From Piscibacillus salipiscarius JCM 13188 (GTDB lineage Bacteria > Bacillota > Bacilli > Bacillales > Alkalibacillaceae), in the NCBI RefSeq assembly GCF_001311865.1, contig NZ_BBCD01000019.1:1-61813 (forward strand): a stretch of DNA of 61,813 nt. The letters are read 5' to 3'. Shown here one piece after another: positions 37,506 through 47,461 of the stretch (position 1 is its first letter; each line of letters opens with the position of its first letter). The position numbers and the translations under genes were made by a program. A model generated the notes under the pieces. That model had not been told where the DNA came from, did no database searches, and was given only the letters and a program-made list of their open reading frames with translations.

Positions 37506-38623
37506 TTAATAGGAAATGGCTTCAAAAGATTGTACAAGACCATTTCCATAATGGAATGAACTACCAAGGTTTTCTGCTGTATTATTAAGTAGTTCACGTA
37601 ATTCAACGTTCGTTAAATTAGGCTTAGCTGCCCAAACTTGAGCTGCGACACCTGCCACGTGAGGCGATGCCATAGAGGTTCCATCGTAAGAATCATAACT
37701 ATTACCTGGAACAGTACTTAACACTCCTACGCCTGGGGCAGAAATTTCAACTGCGTTACCTGCACTTGAGAATGAAGCGCGGTTATTGCTTTGATCAATT
37801 GCTGCTACTGCCATGGCGGATTCATATTTAGCTGGATAGCCAACCGTATCGAACCATCCTAACCAAGTACCACTATTACCAGCAGCCGCAACTACTAAAA
37901 TTCCTTCTTGATATGCAAGGTCGACAAACTCCTTTAAAACATCTGAACTTACAGACCCACCAAGGCTCATATTAATAACATTCATATCATTATTAATCGC
38001 CCATTCAATACCTTCAGCAATGCCGGCATAAGAGCCACTACCGCTAGAATCAAGAACTTTAACGGCATACACTTCAGCATCAGGTGCTACGCCAACAACA
38101 CCTAGATTATTATCGAGGGCAGCGACTGTACCAGCAACATGCGTCCCGTGGCCATTACCATCGTTATAAGGTGAATCACCAAAACAGAGTATCCACCAGC
38201 GACATTTAAATCCTCATGGGATGCATCTACACCAGAATCTAATATCGCAACTTTAACGCCCTCTCCAGTATGACCGTTGTTTTGGGCTTCTGTTCCTTGA
38301 ACATGAGGAATTCCCCACGGTGCTTCTTGGGCAAAAGATTGCGCCTCAGCATTTTCTTCTACGTGCTTAATTTGAGGATTATTTTTAAGTCCTTTTGCCT
38401 GCTTTTCAGTAAGTGTAACGTTATAGACTGGCAATTGGTTAAATTCATGAACGATATCCTGACTCTGTACGCCAAATGCTTTTAACAACCCTTTTTTGGC
38501 AGGACCATCAAATTGTACTAAATATTCATCTTTTTCTTGAGTTTTCGCTTCATCAGCGAAACTTGTTTGTAATGGAACCATTAATAAAAATAATGTTGTT
38601 ATTAGAACTAGAAACTTTTTCAA
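37506..38623 (-). CDS. Subtilisin-type serine protease 2 (one frameshift)
   Basis: A ~372-residue paralog. Start taken as TTG 38623 ([20 protein letters not shown]), because AGGAGG lies 7 nt upstream and the signal peptide then matches the neighbours. Propeptide [20 protein letters not shown]; Asp in [15 protein letters not shown]; His motif GNGHGT..., where the frame breaks near 38175; Ser in [12 protein letters not shown]. The break is a single indel near AAAACAGAG at 38173-38181. The order N-terminus 38623 to stop 37506 fits one gene. It lies 38 nt ahead of subtilisin 1 and may be cotranscribed with it. Confidence 0.88.
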
Positions 38624-38645
38624 AATTAGCCTCCTAAAATTTTGA

Positions 38646-38680
38646 TCAGTAGGGAAGAGGAGTAGCCTCATCCCTACTGA
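38646..38680 (-). terminator. Strong hairpin between subtilisins 3 and 2
   Basis: Inverted repeat TCAGTAGGGA / TCCCTACTGA extended by GAGG/CCTC, followed on the minus strand by TCAAAATTTT. It is either a leaky terminator or an mRNA-stabilising hairpin in a protease operon. Confidence 0.6.
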
Positions 38681-38685
38681 ATTAA

Positions 38686-39805
38686 TTAATTTGCAATAGC
38701 ATCAAATGATTGAACTAAGCCGTTACCATAATAATTTGAGTTTCCTAGATATTGTGCTGTGTTGTTTAACAGTGAACGTAATTGAGAGTTTGATAGATGT
38801 GGTTTAGCTTGCCATACCTGTGCTGCAACCCCAGCTACATGAGGTGATGCCATTGATGTTCCATTTAAGGAATCATAGCTGTTTCCAGGCATCGTGCTAT
38901 AAATATTAACTCCTGGTGCTGCCAGCTCAACAGCAGGACCGTGGCTTGAGAATGAAGCACGGTTGTTGTTTTGGTCTACAGCTGCAACTGCGATGACAGA
39001 GTCATACTTAGCTGGGTAGCCAACTGTGTCACTCCAGCCCCAAGAGTTACCACTATTACCTGCAGCTGCAACAACTAAAATACCTGCATTATAGTAAGCA
39101 TAATCTGCATAATCCTTTAGAATAGAAGAGCTTTGGGATCCTCCTAAGCTCATGTTAATAATATCCATGTTATTTTGAATTGCCCATTCAATTCCTTCAG
39201 CAATTCCAGCATATGACCCGCTTCCATTACCATCTAACACTTTTACAGCATATAGGTTAGCTGAAGGAGCTACGCCTAAGACACCAGAATTATTGTTCAA
39301 GGCTGCAACGGTACCAGCAACGTGTGTACCATGCCCATTTCCATCGTTATAAGGTGAATCACCAAATACAGAATAACCACCTGAAACATTTAAGTCGCCG
39401 TGTGAAGCAGCGATTCCAGTATCAAGAATCGCAACGTTTACACCGTTACCAGTGTAACCATAACTTTGAGAAGTTGTTCCTTGGACATGTGGAACGCCCC
39501 ATGGAACAGTTTGTGCAGTGGCTTTAGCTTCTGCATTCTCCTCAACAAATTAATGTGCGGGTTATTAGATAACCCTTTTGCCTGTTTATCCGTAAGTTTT
39601 ACGTGGTATACAGGTAATACCTGAAATTCATGTAAGATATCTGACTCCTCAACACCAAAGGCATTTAAGACACCTTTTTGGCAGGGCCGTCAAATTCAAC
39701 TAAATACTCTTGTTTTGCAGATGCACTTGCATCATCTGCAAATACGGTTTGAAGTGGTATGAGCAAGAATGCTAACACACCGATCAAGACGATTAACTTT
39801 TTCAC
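38686..39805 (-). CDS. Subtilisin-type serine protease 3 (two frameshifts)
   Basis: Start taken as GTG 39805 ([20 protein letters not shown]) with AAAGGGG upstream. Propeptide [20 protein letters not shown]; Asp in [15 protein letters not shown]; His in [11 protein letters not shown]; Ser in [12 protein letters not shown]. Frame breaks are in T5 near 39680 and near 39548, both in the propeptide. The mature enzyme ([11 protein letters not shown] onward) is otherwise complete. It is closest to subtilisin 2 in sequence. It is the first gene of the tandem set on the minus strand. Confidence 0.88.
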
Positions 39806-40094
39806 AACATTTCCCCTTTCAAAAAATTGAATTTTTCACACGACAATCACAAATATACTGCCTTGAACGTTTGATTATTCTTGATAGTGTCTGAATTGAT
39901 AAAATATTATCATTATTTAAAATTTATAGTAAATAGTGCTTAAGGGGTAACTTTTTATCGAATTAAATCGAAAAAGCACGAAGAGGCATAATTTTTTCTA
40001 CCATTATTTGGAAAATTCTAGATTTAATTGGGTGTTTAGTGTAAATTAAGGGTAGGGGAATGGGTGATTTTCACTTAAAAGGTGGGAAAATAGG
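39806..40094. other. Divergent intergenic region (subtilisin 3 / small membrane protein)
   Basis: 289 nt, very AT-rich. It must carry the promoters of the protease cluster (minus) and of the small membrane protein (plus). The RBS for the latter (AAAAGGTGGG) is at 40077. An inverted repeat TCGAATTAAATCGA (39958) is present. No known regulator site recognised. Confidence 0.4.
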
Positions 40095-40415
40095 ATGAAA
40101 AAGAACTTACTTACGATTTTTTACTTTATAGTTGTAAGCCTTTTGAACCTTTATCCAATCTATATATCGATTGCGGTGGTTGGTTTTGTGAACCGTAGTG
40201 GGCATAATGTAGATGGTTGGTTACAGGTACCATTATTCACAGTAGGATTGACGTTGTTAGCAGTTATCATGACAGTACCAGTATATTTAATCGCTTGGCA
40301 GTTCGGCCAAAAATATATTCAGCACTTTAAGACAAGAACTTATACCATCCTAATGACAACAGTGATTGTTTGCCTATCTGGATGGTATGTGTATACGGCA
40401 ATTAGATTGTACTAA
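40095..40415 (+). CDS. Small membrane protein of unknown function (106 aa)
   Basis: An intact gene with RBS AAAAGGTGGG before ATG 40095. Three hydrophobic segments, about residues 8-33, 47-70 and 82-102, with charged loops (FGQKYIQHFKTRTYT). I do not recognise the family. Its stop codon overlaps the stop of the convergent yqxD gene. Confidence 0.6.
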   Translation: MKKNLLTIFYFIVVSLLNLYPIYISIAVVGFVNRSGHNVDGWLQVPLFTVGLTLLAVIMTVPVYLIAWQFGQKYIQHFKTRTYTILMTTVIVCLSGWYVYTAIRLY

Positions 40416-40852
40416 GAAGAGATGACTTTTTTTAAACATTCGTTTGAACTTGTCGCGATCTTGATCTGTCATTGCTTTTGGACCTTTAGTTTTTGGCCGC
40501 TTTTACGTTCCATAGCACTTGCATATCGCGCATTCAAAAGAGTGTCCATTTTTTCAGCTGTGTAAATAAACCCTTTATGGTGGAGGATTGTGCAATTTTT
40601 AGCGAGTAAAAGAGAAGCCAGTCCGTAGTCTTGGGTGATAACGACATCTCCCTGACTTACGAGTTGCATAATTTTATAATCAGCTGCTTCGTTTTCAGAA
40701 TCAACGTAAATCGTTTTTACATGTGGGTCTTCAACCTTGTTAGAGAAATGAGAATAGCTTCTAATTAGAATTACCTCAAGCCTTTCTTTTTTAGTTTCCT
40801 CTATAATAATGTCTTTGACAGGACAAGCGTCTGCATCTACATAAATTTTCAT
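40412..40852 (-). CDS. yqxD: UPF0178 / YaiI-YqxD family protein (frameshift at C-terminus)
   Basis: ~146 residues starting [20 protein letters not shown], the hallmark DADACPV motif of this PIN-like nuclease fold. Further matches are [15 protein letters not shown] and [18 protein letters not shown], with the acidic residues of a metal site. The frame breaks near 40477 (C4 tract at GGCCGCTTTT) and again in A6 near 40430. The restored end reads [21 protein letters not shown] nuclease activity is suggested by the fold but unproven. It overlaps the stop codon of the convergent gene at 40415. Confidence 0.85.
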
Positions 40853-40967
40853 TTTTTATCACCCTTAATAATTGTAGCATGTCTTCATAACATTGACTTA
40901 ACTATATGGTTGGGTTAGGCTTTTTAATAAGTAAAAATATCCATTTAAGCTAAAGGCGGTGGCAACT

Positions 40968-41420
40968 ATGGACCAATTTGTGGTCTTTCGTATGCGTGAA
41001 GAATATTATGGTGTGCCGATTGAACAAGTACAGGCTATTGAGAAAGTTCCAGATATAACGAGGGTTCCTCAGGCACCTAATTATGTGAAAGGAATCGCTG
41101 ATATCCGAAATGAAGTGACAACTGTTATTGATTTAAAAGAGTTACTTCAGGTTGGAGAAGTAAAAAAGGATGCATCATCGCGAATTTTATTAATTAATTT
41201 GCATGGGTTACATTTAGGTCTTATGGTCGATGAGGCCAAAGAAGTCCTAGGTATAGATACTGAAACAGTGGAGGACCCACCACAAATGGTAGGTGGAATT
41301 GATCAAGAGTACATATCAGCAGTTTCAAAGCAAGATGATCGGCTTTTAGTGTTAGTTAATTTAGAGAAGATATTAAATGTACACCAAATTGAAGAAGTTA
41401 AAGAAGCCGTTGAGGCATAA
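40968..41420 (+). CDS. cheW: Chemotaxis adaptor CheW
   Basis: 150 residues from ATG 40968 (MDQFVVFRMREEYYGVPIEQ), with AAAGGCGGTGG upstream; GTG 40959 lies in that site. It has the typical CheW pattern: VQAIEKVPDITRVPQAPNYV, KGIADIRNEVTTVIDLKELL and the second subdomain VDEAKEVLGIDTETVEDPP. It links chemoreceptors to the kinase CheA at the membrane. It stands alone, without other chemotaxis genes nearby, and has its own terminator. Intact. Confidence 0.92.
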   Translation: MDQFVVFRMREEYYGVPIEQVQAIEKVPDITRVPQAPNYVKGIADIRNEVTTVIDLKELLQVGEVKKDASSRILLINLHGLHLGLMVDEAKEVLGIDTETVEDPPQMVGGIDQEYISAVSKQDDRLLVLVNLEKILNVHQIEEVKEAVEA

Positions 41421-41423
41421 AAT

Positions 41424-41457
41424 AGGCATTCAAGCGATTTAAGCTTGAATGCCTTCT
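41424..41457 (+). terminator. Terminator of cheW
   Basis: 12-bp stem AGGCATTCAAGC / GCTTGAATGCCT with a 7-nt loop, tail TCTTC. The T-tract is weak. Confidence 0.7.
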
Positions 41458-41498
41458 TCATTACATAAAGGGGGAGGTTCATCTATCAATAATACGGT

Positions 41499-41932
41499 TT
41501 ATTTTGCTTTTACTTCAAACTCATGTTTTGGCATCACGTGCTGTGACTTAGCTGTTACATGAGCGTACATCTGATACGTACCATCTTCTTCAAATGTGTA
41601 CGTTGCTTCATAAATCCCGTCTCGGTATAGGTTGTCTCAATCTTTTCACTGTCATCTTCATGACCTTTCTTCCATACCTCAAACGTGACTTCTTCTGCTT
41701 CAGCGATTGGTTCTTCATCATGTGTGACCTGCGCTTGAAGCGTTTGTTCACCTAATTCTGTTTGATCTTGAACTAAAATTTCAACCACAACCGGTATTAA
41801 TGAATCGTCTTTCTTATCTTGGTTTTCACCATGTTCAGAATGGTTGTCTTCTTGTTCAGCTTCTGATTGTCCTCCGCAAGCAGTTAATAAAGAAACCAAC
41901 ATGATTAAAGTTATAAACATTATTTTTTTCAT
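41499..41932 (-). CDS. YtkA/FixH-like lipoprotein (frameshift)
   Basis: ~144 residues starting MKKIMFITLIMLVSLLTACG with lipobox LTAC. An acidic, His-containing linker (EQEDNHSEHGENQDKKDD) is followed by a beta-sandwich domain (VVVEILVQDQTELGEQTLQA, EVTFEVWKKGHED) matching YtkA-like/FixH-like periplasmic folds. The frame breaks near 41628. The restored end is GTYQMYAHVTAKSQHVMPKH, with His-Met residues suggestive of copper binding. Role inferred. Confidence 0.75.
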
Positions 41933-42041
41933 TGAATTTTCTCCTATTCAATTTCTTCTATCTCCTACTCTAACATAACCTAACAACCTATAAACCGTTC
42001 AAATGTGACTACTATCTGAAAAAACTTTGAACATTTTAGTA

Positions 42042-42094
42042 TTGCAAAAGATGGAAATTAGCATATAATAAGATTAGTACATTACATCACTAAT
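42042..42094 (+). promoter_or_regulatory. Promoter and operator of the YtrA-type ABC operon
   Basis: -35 TTGCAA (42042-42047), 16-nt spacer, -10 TATAAT (42064-42069). Just downstream is the inverted repeat ATTAGT (42073) ... ACTAAT (42089) with a 10-nt gap, placed to block transcription when a GntR dimer is bound. Confidence 0.7.
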
Positions 42095-42125
42095 GCACTA
42101 TTCCACATAGGAGGTGGAAATTCTA

Positions 42126-42509
42126 TTGGTTTTAAACAACGACAGTTCTAAGCCTATTTATATCCAAATTGCGGAATGGTTAGAAACAGAAATCATAAAT
42201 GGCAATATTAATGCAAATGAAAAAATGTATTCACAATACCAGCTTGCTGATTTATTTAATATAAATCCTGCAACGGCAGCGAAAGGAATTAATATTTTGG
42301 CACAACACGATGTGCTTTATAAAAAAAGAGGGCTTGGGATGTTTGTACAGGAACAAGCCAAAGACCAAATTTTACTAAGAAGAAAAAATGAAAACTTAAA
42401 ACAAATGATTCATGACTTTTTACAAGAAGCAGATTACTTAAATATTGGAGATCAGGAACTTATGGAATTAATCGAAAAGGTTAAAAAAGAAAGGTGGGAA
42501 AATTCATGA
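42126..42509 (+). CDS. GntR-family regulator, YtrA subfamily
   Basis: 127 residues from TTG 42126 (MVLNNDSSKPIYIQIAEWLE); AGGAGG at 42109-42114 fits this start better than GTG 42114 inside it. The winged HTH covers residues ~10-75 (YSQYQLADLFNINPATAAKG). The C-terminal dimerisation part is short, as in YtrA. It overlaps the ABC ATPase gene by 4 nt. It likely represses the operon through the inverted repeat at 42073-42094. In B. subtilis YtrA-type operons respond to cell-wall antibiotics. Intact. Confidence 0.88.
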   Translation: MVLNNDSSKPIYIQIAEWLETEIINGNINANEKMYSQYQLADLFNINPATAAKGINILAQHDVLYKKRGLGMFVQEQAKDQILLRRKNENLKQMIHDFLQEADYLNIGDQELMELIEKVKKERWENS

Positions 42510-43409
42510 ATGTCGTTGTGTGCAAAGATGTGTTGAAAAAGTATAACAAACATCTCGCCCTTGATTCATTATCTGTTGAGCTTAAGGAGAATAGATTAAT
42601 CGGGTTAATTGGCCGTAATGGGGCAGGTAAAACAACGTTATTAAAAAATGTTAGCTGGCCAAATTGTCCCGACTAGTGGAGAGGTAAGAGTATTTGGTGA
42701 ACGACCTTTTAACAATTTAAAAGTATCGGTCAATTCAATTTATGTGGATGATCAAATGAATTTCTCTTTAGAGATGACTATTAAAGAAATTCTAACGGCG
42801 GCGAATATGTTTTATCCAAACTGGGATCAAACGTTAGCTGATCGATTAATTGATTACTTCGGAATTTCTATTGATGTGTACCACGATCAATTATCAAAAG
42901 GTAAGGCATCAACATTTAATGCGATTTTCGGGTTGGCTTCAAGATGCCCGCTAACAATGTTCGATGAACCCACAACAGGCATGGACTATTCGGTTAGGCA
43001 AGATTTCTATCGAGCGCTACTTAAAGATTACATGGCTCATCCTAGAACAATGATTATCTCAAGTCATTTACTAAATGAATTAGAGACCATTTTAGAAGAA
43101 ATAGTCTTGATTAAAAACGGTTCGTGTATCCTTCATAACTCAATAGAAGACTTTAAAGAATTTGCAACAGGTCTTACTGGAGATGAAGAGTCTATCCAAT
43201 CAGTCGTAAATGGGGAAGACATAATTTATAGGAAACATTTAATTAAGAAACAAGTCTACAACGTTGTTGGAAAGTCATTAAGTGAAATAGAAAAGCGACA
43301 ATTAAGTGAAGCTGGCGTTAGTATAACAAAGGTAGACGCCGCAGATTTGTCGATGTACTTGACGAGTGAAACAAAGGGGGGAATTGATGATGTCTTTACA
43401 TCATCCTAA
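42506..43409 (+). CDS. ABC ATPase of the YtrB type (frameshift)
   Basis: ~300 residues starting MNVVVCKDVLKKYNKHLALD (ATG 42506). Walker A GRNGAGKTTLL is followed by a frame break near 42650, after which MLAGQIVPTSGEVRVFG continues. The signature is degenerate (QLSKGKASTFNAIFGLAS), as in YtrB. Walker B is LTMFDEPTTGMDY and the H-loop is IISSHLLNELE. Its C-terminal extension has a small domain (VITKVDAADLSMYLT). It overlaps the permease gene by 23 nt. Confidence 0.85.
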
Positions 43410-44116
43410 TTTATGGAACGTCGTAAATAAACAATGGAAGTATAAATGGATAAGTTACAAAAGTGTGTTTCAAGGTTTGATTATCGTACAGATTATTGCG
43501 ATTGTTTTCTCGCTATTAGGAGTAGGAAATGGTGGTTTTGGATCGGGTGCTTTTCATCTAAATGTTCAGTATGTTTCGGGTGATATCGTCTTTTTTCTTT
43601 ACGTGTATTTGGGCTTTTTATTGCGCTTGCAATTGATCGTATGGATAACAGGTTAGCTGAACAAATATTTGTGAGTAATGCTATGAGTCATCACTTGTCG
43701 AATATTATGTTCATTGGGGTTTCGAATGCGATTGGAGCAATATCAGTGATCATGGCAAGCTTCTGTGTGAAAATACTTCACATTTGGATATTTGGTTTAG
43801 ATGCCTTTGTGTTTTTGGAGAATACACATTACCTGGCTTAATCACGTTCTTTTTAACTACCTTCTTCTACTTAATTTTGTTTAGTGGCGCAGGATATTTA
43901 ATTGGTAGCATTATGAGGCAAGGTAAGATCATGAAAGTAGCAACTATCGCAATTGTTGGTGGGATGATCTTCTTACAAGAAAGCCGGCTTGAACCAGTGT
44001 TCATTTTCTTCGGTCAAGAATCACACCTTGTATTATTTATTACAAAAGTGCTGCTGACGAGTTTAATCAGCTTTGGATTAGCAGTCGTTTTCTCGCGCCG
44101 ACTGGAGGTGCAGTAA
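43387..44116 (+). CDS. ABC transporter permease of the YtrA-type operon (two frameshifts)
   Basis: A reconstructed ~243-residue protein with six hydrophobic segments. It starts at ATG 43387 (MMSLHHPNLWNVVNKQWKYK), with GGGGGG upstream. The frame breaks near 43635 and near 43825. The pieces read FFLYVYLGFLL, RMDNRLAEQIFVSNAMSHHL, ITFFLTTFFYLILFSGAGYL and IGSIMRQGKIMKVATIAIVG in order. It is the membrane partner of the ATPase at 42506. Substrate unknown. Confidence 0.75.
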
Positions 44117-44773
44117 ATGACTTCAATAATCTTTATACTTTTATTATTAATAATAGTCACAGCTGTGGTTTCAATCGTGAGTAAACGTTCTTATTCCCCT
44201 AATAATTTTTGCAAGAAGACATAGTGCCCTGTTATACGGTTATTTAGGGGTACTAACGACTATGAGTATTATTTATTTTATTACGTTGCAATCGGTAGAG
44301 CACGTACAAGGGTTTGAAGTCTCAAATGAAGAAGAACTAAAAATGAGTTTGGAGTTGCGTATGAGAAAAATCAACTAAATGATGAAGCTATCAAGGTGAT
44401 CGATGAGTGGACGTTTAATACGGATTTAGAAGAATTAATAGTTCAAGATGTATTTTCTGCAATTAAAATTGTGGTTAAAAATAGTGGTCAACCTGGAGAA
44501 ATTAAAGTGACTCAATTGATGATGAATATTGACCACCCAGTGGTGGATCAAATTCCATCTGCAAAAGTCTTTTTTCAAGAAGAAACTGGAGAGTTAATTA
44601 TTGAGGAAAATAGTGAATATGTTACTGTCCGGGGTGCCTACAAAGAGTTTCCGATGAGACAAATGGAAGGTACATCCATTATGGGCGATGATTATAATTT
44701 AGATTACGATCTTTATCAGCAGCATATTATCGTTGAAGTGCCTAAAGGTGTTAAAGCCGAAGTAGAGTACTAG
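44117..44773 (+). CDS. Membrane-anchored accessory protein of the YtrA-type operon (two frameshifts)
   Basis: It begins at ATG 44117 behind GGAGGTG with an N-terminal helix (MTSIIFILLLLIIVTAVVSI). A second hydrophobic stretch follows near 44230-44280. The extracytoplasmic part then reads HVQGFEVSNEEELKMSLELR and IDEWTFNTDLEELIVQ, ending VEVPKGVKAEVEY. Frame breaks lie near 44213 and near 44360. The C-terminal half has repeated beta-strands (EETGELIIEENSEYVTVRGA) resembling DUF4097-like domains often fused to envelope-stress proteins. Last gene of the operon. Function inferred from context only. Confidence 0.58.
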
Positions 44774-44849
44774 GGTTATTTTTAGCCCATAGGACAAACA
44801 CGACATGAATAGGATAGATATAGGTAAACCAGAAGGAGGTTATATCGCG

Positions 44850-46262
44850 ATGAATATTCATGTCGTAAGGAGTGGTGATACTCTTTGGCGCATTGCGAGG
44901 AGATATAATACAACAATTGATCAAATTTCCTATGTAAATGGTTTAGAAGACTTGGACGTGTTGGTGATTGGTCAGGCGTTAGTTGTACCAGACCCCGCTG
45001 TAGAATATGTCGTTCAGCCAGGTGATACGTTATGGCGAATTTCTCAAGAGTACGGCATTCCTTTAAATGAACTATCTGAACATAATAATATCGCGAACCC
45101 AAGTGTCATTCACGTCGGTGATATGTTACAAATGCCTTACCGCACTCATTCAGTTCAAAGCGGCCAAACATTATGGATGATCGCGCAGAGGTATGGAACA
45201 ACTGTTTCAGAGATTGTTCGAATCAATAATATTGACAATCCATCGCAGATTTATCCAAATCAAAAAATTAGAATTCCAGTAAAGCCTCTGCCTTTAACGG
45301 AGGTCAATGCTTATATCACTCAGACTGAAGAAGAAGGAAGGCGAGAAGTGTTAGAGGTTGGCAGGCACTTAACGTATTTAACGCCATTTACTTATGGGTT
45401 TAGTGAGGATGGAAGTCTGACTAGTTTTAACGAGCAGGCGGTTATTAATGCCGCCTATGACACAAATACCGTACCGTTACTTGTGTTAACTAATTATGTT
45501 AATGACACATTTGATTCAGAGCTAGCTTCAATTTTGTTTAATAACCCTAACCTGCAGGACACTTTAATTAATAATATGCTTAATGTCATGAAGGAAAAAG
45601 GGTATCAAGGTGTTAATTTTGACTTCGAGTATGTCTATCCGGAAGATCGTGAAGGTTATAATAATTTTCTAAGAAGAGTGGTTGAACGTTTACGACCACA
45701 GGGATATATCGTCTCATCCGCTTTAGCGCCTAAAGATTCCGGAGATCAAGTAGGCTTATTATATGAAGGTCATGATTATGAATCTCACGGTGAGATTGTA
45801 GATTTTGTCGTCATCATGACTTATGAATGGGGCTGGTCAGGTGGTGAACCATGGGCCATTGCACCAATAGATGAGGTTCGTGAAGTTCTGGATTATGCAG
45901 TGACCGTTATTCCTCCTGAGAAAATTATGATGGGGGTTCCGTTGTACGGTAGGGACTGGAAAATTCCGTGGGTGCAAGGCACGTACGCGACCACGGTTAA
46001 TCTAGATGAAGCCATTGGTCTAGCTGCGGAGTACGGAGCGAATATAAACTTTCACCCAAAGCATCAGTCACCTTATTTTGAGTATACGGATGAAACGGGC
46101 CAACGACATGAAGTCTGGTTCGAGGATGCGAGAAGTGTTCAAGCTAAGTATGAAACGGTTAAAGATTATGGGTTAAGAGGTGTGAGTTATTGGGTATTAG
46201 GAATACCATTCATGCAAAACTGGCCAGTATTAGAAAGTGAGTTTAGGGTTAAAAATGAATGA
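44850..46262 (+). CDS. sleL: SleL/YaaH-like peptidoglycan hydrolase: three LysM + GH18
   Basis: 470 residues from ATG 44850 (MNIHVVRSGDTLWRIARRYN), RBS AAGGAGG; an upstream in-frame ATG lacks an RBS. Three LysM repeats span residues ~1-48, 50-97 and 99-147 (YVVQPGDTLWRISQEYG; HSVQSGQTLWMIAQRYG). The GH18 domain follows, with catalytic motif GVNFDFEYV (DxxDxE-like, Glu in FEY) and MTYEWGWSGG. Spore germination enzymes SleL/YaaH are N-acetylglucosaminidases acting on cortex peptidoglycan. The absence of a signal peptide fits SleL. Intact, with its own terminator. Confidence 0.9.
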   Translation: MNIHVVRSGDTLWRIARRYNTTIDQISYVNGLEDLDVLVIGQALVVPDPAVEYVVQPGDTLWRISQEYGIPLNELSEHNNIANPSVIHVGDMLQMPYRTHSVQSGQTLWMIAQRYGTTVSEIVRINNIDNPSQIYPNQKIRIPVKPLPLTEVNAYITQTEEEGRREVLEVGRHLTYLTPFTYGFSEDGSLTSFNEQAVINAAYDTNTVPLLVLTNYVNDTFDSELASILFNNPNLQDTLINNMLNVMKEKGYQGVNFDFEYVYPEDREGYNNFLRRVVERLRPQGYIVSSALAPKDSGDQVGLLYEGHDYESHGEIVDFVVIMTYEWGWSGGEPWAIAPIDEVREVLDYAVTVIPPEKIMMGVPLYGRDWKIPWVQGTYATTVNLDEAIGLAAEYGANINFHPKHQSPYFEYTDETGQRHEVWFEDARSVQAKYETVKDYGLRGVSYWVLGIPFMQNWPVLESEFRVKNE

Positions 46263-46266
46263 ATAA

Positions 46267-46301
46267 TCGCCCGATTCTAGCTAATGAATCGGGCATTATT
46301 T
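46267..46301 (+). terminator. Terminator of the SleL-like gene
   Basis: 9-bp stem GCCCGATTC / GAATCGGGC, loop TAGCTAAT, tail ATTATTTGT. Confidence 0.75.
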
Positions 46302-46354
46302 GTGTCATGGGCGGATATCTTGCTAAAATATATTAGTTAGTGAGGTGTCGAATC

Positions 46355-47380
46355 ATGTTAATGCGAAGAATTGATCCAGCATCAGGTGCGATTATTATGG
46401 CGAATGGGATCTTTTTGTACGGTGGCATACAAGCCTTTCCTTATATAGATCAATATTTAGGTGAAGTGTTAGCAATTTTATTATTTATAGCCTGGACTGG
46501 AATTTATTTACGACTAACGGTGCAATTTTTTCAGAAGGATTTTTTGCTTCCTTTTCTTAATAATCCGATTCAATCTTTTACGATAGGCACATGGATAGCG
46601 GGGGTCTCAGTATTATGTAATGTTTTATTAAAATATTTCCCTGAAACTCTGCTCTTTTTGCAGGTAATGTCTATTATTAATATTGCTTTATGGGCAATCT
46701 TTCTCGTTACAATGATTAAAAGTTTCAAGACGTTACTAAAAGAGAAGAACAGTTCAATTCATGGAGTTATTTTATTATCGACGGTTGGGACCCAGTCAAT
46801 AGTGATTTTGTTAGAGAATTTGTTTACCTGGGTGCCAGAAATTATTTTTGAATCGCTTGTCCTGTTAGGGGTCTTATTCTATATAGTAGGTGTATTTTTG
46901 CTAGCAAGACGATATTTAACAACGAAATGGACTTTGATTGATGATTGGAAGAATACGAATTGTATTATACATGGAGCGTTGTCCATTACAGGCCTTGCAA
47001 TGGTGACAGGCGGGTTAATGACAACCGGCTTTATGATCTGGTTTTGGATGTCTGTATTTGTCCTACTTGTAATCGTTGAGGTAATTGAAATAATACGTGC
47101 TTATAAACGTATTAAGAAGTTAGGGTTTATTAAGGGTGTATGGACGTATCATATTTCTCAGTGGTCTAGAAACTTTACATTTGGCATGTTCTTCGCATTT
47201 ACGTTAGCGATGAACTTGAACTCTGTTTATAATTTTCCTGAATACTTCATTCATTTTCAATTAATCTTGCTTCCTTTATGGGCTAAGGTCGTTTTATTAA
47301 CACTTATATTAGAGATCTGGTTGTCATTTTACTCTATAACCACTTCGCGAAAAAATGTCGATTTATTAGATCTTTCATAA
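46355..47380 (+). CDS. TDT-like (tellurite-resistance/dicarboxylate) family membrane protein
   Basis: 341 residues from ATG 46355 (MLMRRIDPASGAIIMANGIF); GAGGTG lies upstream. Ten hydrophobic helices. The first helix carries the PASGAIIMANGIF pattern found at the start of SLAC/TehA-type channels (P-x-S/A-F-x-x-x-x-A-x-G). The family includes anion channels and malate or tellurite-related transporters. Charged loops such as RAYKRIKKLGFIKGVW are on the cytoplasmic side. Intact. Family call is by pattern and topology, so moderate. Confidence 0.65.
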   Translation: MLMRRIDPASGAIIMANGIFLYGGIQAFPYIDQYLGEVLAILLFIAWTGIYLRLTVQFFQKDFLLPFLNNPIQSFTIGTWIAGVSVLCNVLLKYFPETLLFLQVMSIINIALWAIFLVTMIKSFKTLLKEKNSSIHGVILLSTVGTQSIVILLENLFTWVPEIIFESLVLLGVLFYIVGVFLLARRYLTTKWTLIDDWKNTNCIIHGALSITGLAMVTGGLMTTGFMIWFWMSVFVLLVIVEVIEIIRAYKRIKKLGFIKGVWTYHISQWSRNFTFGMFFAFTLAMNLNSVYNFPEYFIHFQLILLPLWAKVVLLTLILEIWLSFYSITTSRKNVDLLDLS

Positions 47381-47403
47381 GTTTTTGCTTTTTTAAAATA
47401 ATT

Positions 47404-47432
47404 TTGTATATTCTGTGAACATCTTGTATAAT
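47404..47432 (+). promoter_or_regulatory. Sigma-A promoter of the nhaC-like gene
   Basis: TTGTAT (47404-47409), 17-nt spacer, TATAAT (47427-47432); start codon at 47462. Confidence 0.7.
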
Positions 47433-47461
47433 ATGTAGTAATTCAGAGAGGAGGACATGTT

